From Candidatus Hydrogenedentota bacterium (GTDB lineage Bacteria; Hydrogenedentota; Hydrogenedentia; Hydrogenedentiales; GCA-2746185), in the NCBI GenBank assembly GCA_012965445.1, contig DTSJ01000056.1:1-17369 (forward strand): DNA of 17,369 bases. The letters run 5' to 3'. Below are positions 13,943-17,369 of this stretch, one piece after another. The position numbers and the translations under genes were made by a program. Each line of letters starts with the position of its first letter. The first letter of the stretch is position 1. The notes under the pieces are model-generated. The model saw only the letters and a list, made by a program, of their open reading frames with translations. It had not been told where the DNA came from and ran no database searches.

Positions 13943-16003
13943 ATGATCTCGACACAACGATATGCGATCATAATCACTCTCCTCGCCCTCCCGTGTTTCG
14001 CCTCCGACTACGATGTGCACATTCAAGCCCTCCAAACCGGAACCGATGTTCAGCGCGCTGCCGCCCGTCAAATGCTCCCCCGCGTAGGCATCCGCGCCGT
14101 CCCCGATCTCATTGGGCTCCTCCAACACGAGGACCAGCGCATCTGGCGCACCGCCGGAAATATCCTCTCCGACATCTGCCACGCTGTCATGGCACCCGGC
14201 CACGAAGTCGACCGGAAATTCGCCACTAATCAACTCATCGCACTCCTCAACGACGAAGTACCTTCCTACACCAGGATCGAAGCACTGCGCCTGCTCGGAA
14301 AAGTCGCACCAGAGGGACACGACCTCGCTGCCCTGGTTCCATACCTTTCCCAACCCCAATTTCGCAGCGATACCATCGATGCGCTCGTCGCCATGTCATC
14401 CACGTCCGCCCAAAATATCCTCGAATCGCAGCTCGACCACGGCACAAACCAGGACAAAATCGAAATAATCGACGCGCTGCGAACGATCTCCCTGCGAACC
14501 GATATCACACTCCCGGCCCATCTCCTCGATCCGAATGAGTTCGATGTCCAGATTGCCGCCATGCGCGCACTCGCCTCTTCTGGTGATCCATCCCTGATAG
14601 GCGAATTCATGGAAATTACGACAAAAGTAAAGATTCAACTCCGGCCCCAAGCCATCGACGCGTCCCTTCATCTCGCAGAGGCGATACTTCAAAGGGGCGG
14701 CAACTGGAACCAAGGAATAGATCTCTATCGCGACATTCTTGACCAAATTGATTCACCCAACGCCAAAGGTGCAGCACTCGCCGGACTCGGCCGCTACGGA
14801 GACGCTTCCGTAATCCCCGAAATCTTCAAAGCCGCAAGCACATCCAAAGCCCGCGATCTCCAGGCGCCTGCGCTGATGGCACTCGACTACCTGATCGGTC
14901 GCGAATCCTCTCTAGCACTCCTCAGCGCGTACCCAGCCGCTCCCTCAGAAATGCAGCTCGGCCTCCTCGGCGTAATGGGAAGAAAAAAAGATCCCGTCTT
15001 CCTCGACCTCCTCCTCAAAAACGCCGCCAGCAACGACCCCACTCGTCAGGCCCTCGCCTTCGAAGCCCTCGTCCAATCCGAACTGCCCGGCGGCGCGGAC
15101 GCGGTGACCGCTTATGTCCAATCCCGACCCGAAGACGAACGCAAACTCGATGTCGAGAAACTGCTCACCTTTGCTGACGCAATGAGCCATAAGAACGCCG
15201 CACCAGAGGCCGGCAAAGCGTATCTGTCTCTCTACCAGACGACCGACAACGATGAGTTTCGCAAGATTGCATTTGAAGGGATCAGAAAATATCCGTCGCC
15301 GGATGCTCTCAAAATAATCCTCACCTACCTTGATATTACGGATCTTCCCGGCGAGTCGATCGTCGCCCTCGTCGCCCTGTCTACCATGATGGATCCACGA
15401 GAATATTCACAAGAAATCAACACACTCCGAAAATCACTATTCAAGGCCGCTCGCGACACCGCTTCCGTACAGTCGGTCCTCAGCATGGCAATGGAACAGG
15501 GCGTCATAATGGAAATTACGCCGCTGATGGGTTTCTTTACCCGATGGAGCCTCATTGGCCCCTTTCCATGGTCTGCCGACGATGGCTTTAGCGCGAACCC
15601 CATAAATGCTCCATTTGTCGATCTCAAAGCAACTTACCGCGCCGCTGGCAAGCAGTTGAAGTGGAGGCAATACGTTTCCGGACCAACAATCAACGCTGCC
15701 GGAGCCTTTGGCCAACAGGATTCCGCCACCATGTTCGGCTACGTTATGATTGACTCCAACGGGACCGCCGATATTCAAATTCGAGTCGCAAGCGACGATG
15801 GAGTACGTGTCTGGTTCAATGGCGAATCCGTCCACGAAAACAACGTGGATCGCGGAATATTGCTCGACGAGGACATCATCCCCGTCAAATTGAAAAAAGG
15901 CAAAAATGAACTGCTCGTTCAAGTTACACAAAACGGGGGCGGTTGGGGATTCATGCTGAGATTGACGGCAATCGACGGAACTCCCATAGCAACAGGAAAG
16001 TAA
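13943..16003 (+). CDS. exported HEAT-repeat protein with a C-terminal PA14-like domain
   Basis: A 686-residue protein. Two in-frame ATGs occur; AGGA at 13932-13935 is only 1 base before the first (13937) but 7 before the second (13943), so MISTQRY is preferred. A signal peptide ends near CFA-SDYD. Residues about 20-500 are alpha-helical HEAT-like repeats (for example AAARQMLPRVGIRAVPDLIG, TRIEALRLLGK, IAAMRALASSGDPS). From about 528 a distinct beta domain starts with RWSLIGPFPW and includes ASDDGVRVWFNGESV and LKKGKNELLVQVTQNGGGWGF. This is the PA14-like or carbohydrate-binding tail commonly fused to repeat proteins in these phyla. A scaffold or sugar-binding role is likely; no catalytic motif was seen. 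It is co-operonic with the kinase 3 bases downstream. Confidence 0.8.
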   Translation: MISTQRYAIIITLLALPCFASDYDVHIQALQTGTDVQRAAARQMLPRVGIRAVPDLIGLLQHEDQRIWRTAGNILSDICHAVMAPGHEVDRKFATNQLIALLNDEVPSYTRIEALRLLGKVAPEGHDLAALVPYLSQPQFRSDTIDALVAMSSTSAQNILESQLDHGTNQDKIEIIDALRTISLRTDITLPAHLLDPNEFDVQIAAMRALASSGDPSLIGEFMEITTKVKIQLRPQAIDASLHLAEAILQRGGNWNQGIDLYRDILDQIDSPNAKGAALAGLGRYGDASVIPEIFKAASTSKARDLQAPALMALDYLIGRESSLALLSAYPAAPSEMQLGLLGVMGRKKDPVFLDLLLKNAASNDPTRQALAFEALVQSELPGGADAVTAYVQSRPEDERKLDVEKLLTFADAMSHKNAAPEAGKAYLSLYQTTDNDEFRKIAFEGIRKYPSPDALKIILTYLDITDLPGESIVALVALSTMMDPREYSQEINTLRKSLFKAARDTASVQSVLSMAMEQGVIMEITPLMGFFTRWSLIGPFPWSADDGFSANPINAPFVDLKATYRAAGKQLKWRQYVSGPTINAAGAFGQQDSATMFGYVMIDSNGTADIQIRVASDDGVRVWFNGESVHENNVDRGILLDEDIIPVKLKKGKNELLVQVTQNGGGWGFMLRLTAIDGTPIATGK

Positions 16004-16006
16004 TAG

Positions 16007-17029
16007 ATGACACAACGCACAGGCATTTCTGGCATCGGCACGTTCATCATGGACCACGTCAGAATGATCAACAAATGGCCCGCCGAACAAACCCTCGCAG
16101 ACATCTCCCACGAGGAATTCTCCGGCGGCGGACTCGCCCATAACCTCGTGATGGATATCGCCCGTTTTGACCTCGGAATCCCCCTCGAAGCGGTTGGTTT
16201 CGTCGGCAGCGACGACGACGGACGGCGCATACTCGAAGAATGTGCGCAGCGCGGCATAGACACCACCCATCTCCTCACCACCGAAGATGCCCCCACCTCC
16301 TACACCGAAGTCATGACCGTTCAGGAAACCGGTAAACGAACTTTCTTCCACTCCCGAGGCGCAAATGTACTCGTCAATTACGAAACCGTCCCGTTCCAAT
16401 CCATCAAAGCAAAAATCGCCGCCCTCGGCTACCTCCTGCTCATGGACGGCATAGACGCGCCCGACCCCGATTTCGGCACCGTCGCCGCCAAAATCCTCCA
16501 CGGCCTTCAGGAGCAAGGCATCCTCACCTGCATAGATACCGTCAGCGAAGACTCAGACCGACTCTCCCAGATCGTCCCGCCTGCACTCAAATACACCGAC
16601 TACGTGATCCTGAACGAATTCGAATCCGGCAAGATCACCGGACACACCATTCTCGACGGCGACACCCTCGACTCCGATGCCCTCCGCGCCTCTGCAAAAA
16701 ACCTTCAGGCCATGGGCAGCCCGAGACTCATCGTCATCCACATGCACATCGGTGCTTACGCGCTTAAAGCTGATGGCGAAGAACTCTTCCAGCCCTCCCT
16801 CGATCTCCCCGACGACTACATCATCGGCGGCGCAGGCGCAGGTGATGCTTTCTTCAACAGCATCCTCTGCGGACTCCACGAAAACTGGCCCCTCGAAGAT
16901 TCCCTCAAGTTCGGCACAGCCGCCGCGGCCGCCTGCATGTCCCACCCCACCTGCACCGAGGGCGTACGCTCACATACCGAAACACTCAAACTCTTCGACC
17001 AGTTCCCGTTCCGGGATTTCAGTTTATAA
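16007..17029 (+). CDS. PfkB/ribokinase-family carbohydrate kinase
   Basis: A 340-residue cytosolic kinase of the ribokinase superfamily, which phosphorylates sugars, nucleosides or sugar acids with ATP. Substrate-site SGGGLAHNLVMDIARF lies at 39-54, VGFVGSDDDG at 63-72 and NEFESGKITG at 203-212. The second PfkB signature is GGAGAGDAFFNSIL (274-287), with Asp280 as catalytic base; the usual DTTGAGD is here GGAGAGD. The start is 3 bases after the HEAT-gene stop, with GGAAAG overlapping that gene's end, so translation is probably coupled. It is the only clearly cytosolic product among the first five genes of the operon, fitting uptake and phosphorylation of a sugar released outside. Substrate is unknown. 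Confidence 0.88.
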   Translation: MTQRTGISGIGTFIMDHVRMINKWPAEQTLADISHEEFSGGGLAHNLVMDIARFDLGIPLEAVGFVGSDDDGRRILEECAQRGIDTTHLLTTEDAPTSYTEVMTVQETGKRTFFHSRGANVLVNYETVPFQSIKAKIAALGYLLLMDGIDAPDPDFGTVAAKILHGLQEQGILTCIDTVSEDSDRLSQIVPPALKYTDYVILNEFESGKITGHTILDGDTLDSDALRASAKNLQAMGSPRLIVIHMHIGAYALKADGEELFQPSLDLPDDYIIGGAGAGDAFFNSILCGLHENWPLEDSLKFGTAAAAACMSHPTCTEGVRSHTETLKLFDQFPFRDFSL

Positions 17030-17101
17030 CCACGCACGTAAGACAAATCACCTCATGCATCAACACACCGCTCGCAATCATGCGGGGCAGGAGAATAACC
17101 G

Positions 17102-17369
17102 ATGTCTGATCGAACGACAATTCAAGGAATCATCAAATCCGTCGCAGAAGGAGTCACCTGGTACGGCCCGTCCGTCAGCGATATCGTAAAAGACATCACC
17201 CACGAAACCGCAAGAGCTGGATCTGTCGCGAACGTCCACTCCATCTGGGAAATCGCTGCGCACATGGTCGCATGGCAGGAGTACACGGTCCGAGTCATGG
17301 ACGGCCGAGACTCCACCTTCCTAGACGATGCACATGACTGGCCCGACGTGAAAGATAAATCAGATGACG
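17102..17369 (+). CDS. DinB/YfiT-family protein, partial (3' end beyond the window)
   Basis: Only the first 89 codons are present. The ATG at 17102 follows AGGAG by about 8 bases. The visible sequence (IIKSVAEGVTWYGPSVSDIV..., VHSIWEIAAHMVAWQEYTVRVMDG, WPDV) matches the DinB-like four-helix metal-binding fold, with a conserved WxxAxHxxxWQ-type helix whose His is a usual metal ligand. Family members include thiol-dependent transferases and many of unknown role. A 72-base gap follows the kinase, so it may or may not belong to the same transcript. Confidence 0.75.
   Translation, partial: MSDRTTIQGIIKSVAEGVTWYGPSVSDIVKDITHETARAGSVANVHSIWEIAAHMVAWQEYTVRVMDGRDSTFLDDAHDWPDVKDKSDD

Noticed and set aside
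13577..14359. Long minus-strand open frame of 260 codons
   Set aside because: It is fully antisense to the well-supported Gfo/Idh/MocA and HEAT genes, lacks a ribosome site, and its acidic low-complexity product is the usual shadow of C-rich codons.
15437..16516. Minus-strand open frame of 359 codons
   Set aside because: Antisense to the HEAT and PfkB genes, with Gly/Val/Asp-rich composition and no recognisable domain.
1..17369. CRISPR arrays, tRNA or rRNA genes, transposases, integrases
   Set aside because: I looked for regularly spaced repeats, tRNA-like ends and recombinase motifs on both strands and saw none.

Overview
The window looks like a chromosomal segment from a Gram-negative, Shine-Dalgarno-using environmental bacterium. 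The gene mix resembles Planctomycetota, Lentisphaerota or Hydrogenedentota genomes: a Tat-exported Gfo/Idh/MocA oxidoreductase, an FG-GAP/VCBS propeller, a HEAT protein with a PA14-like tail, and an exported PHP phosphoesterase. This placement is inferred from gene content only; no rRNA or other marker gene is present.

Left part (1-7.5 kb), an accessory-looking mosaic. Single genes lie on alternating strands: a small unknown gene (-), an exported PHP-domain phosphoesterase (+), a 2TM/PH-like membrane protein (-), a six-helix membrane protein (-), a Tat-exported VOC/glyoxalase-fold protein (+), and a three-gene minus-strand operon (short-chain dehydrogenase, HSL-type esterase, luciferase-like flavin monooxygenase). 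The most unusual feature here is not a gene. Broken copies of the 3' end of uppP lie at about 371-466 and 3655-3713, with a weaker candidate at about 2691-2745. All have the orientation of the intact uppP at 7543-8352, and each sits a short distance upstream of a minus-strand gene. This suggests repeated recombination or insertion at the uppP 3' end.

Middle (7.5-10 kb). The intact uppP (undecaprenyl-diphosphate phosphatase, probable TTG start) is divergent from an exported alkaline-phosphatase-superfamily phosphodiesterase, which has a textbook sigma70-type promoter in the shared intergenic region.

Right part (10-17.4 kb), a tight plus-strand operon: FG-GAP propeller, tannase/feruloyl-esterase-family hydrolase, Tat-exported Gfo/Idh/MocA oxidoreductase, HEAT/PA14-like protein and PfkB-family kinase, with gaps of 3 to 15 bases. 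A DinB-family protein follows after 72 bases and runs off the window. Four of the first five products carry export signals (the propeller's is weak) and the kinase is cytosolic. The set fits extracytoplasmic processing of a sugar or aryl-ester substrate followed by cytosolic phosphorylation, but the substrate cannot be read from the sequence.
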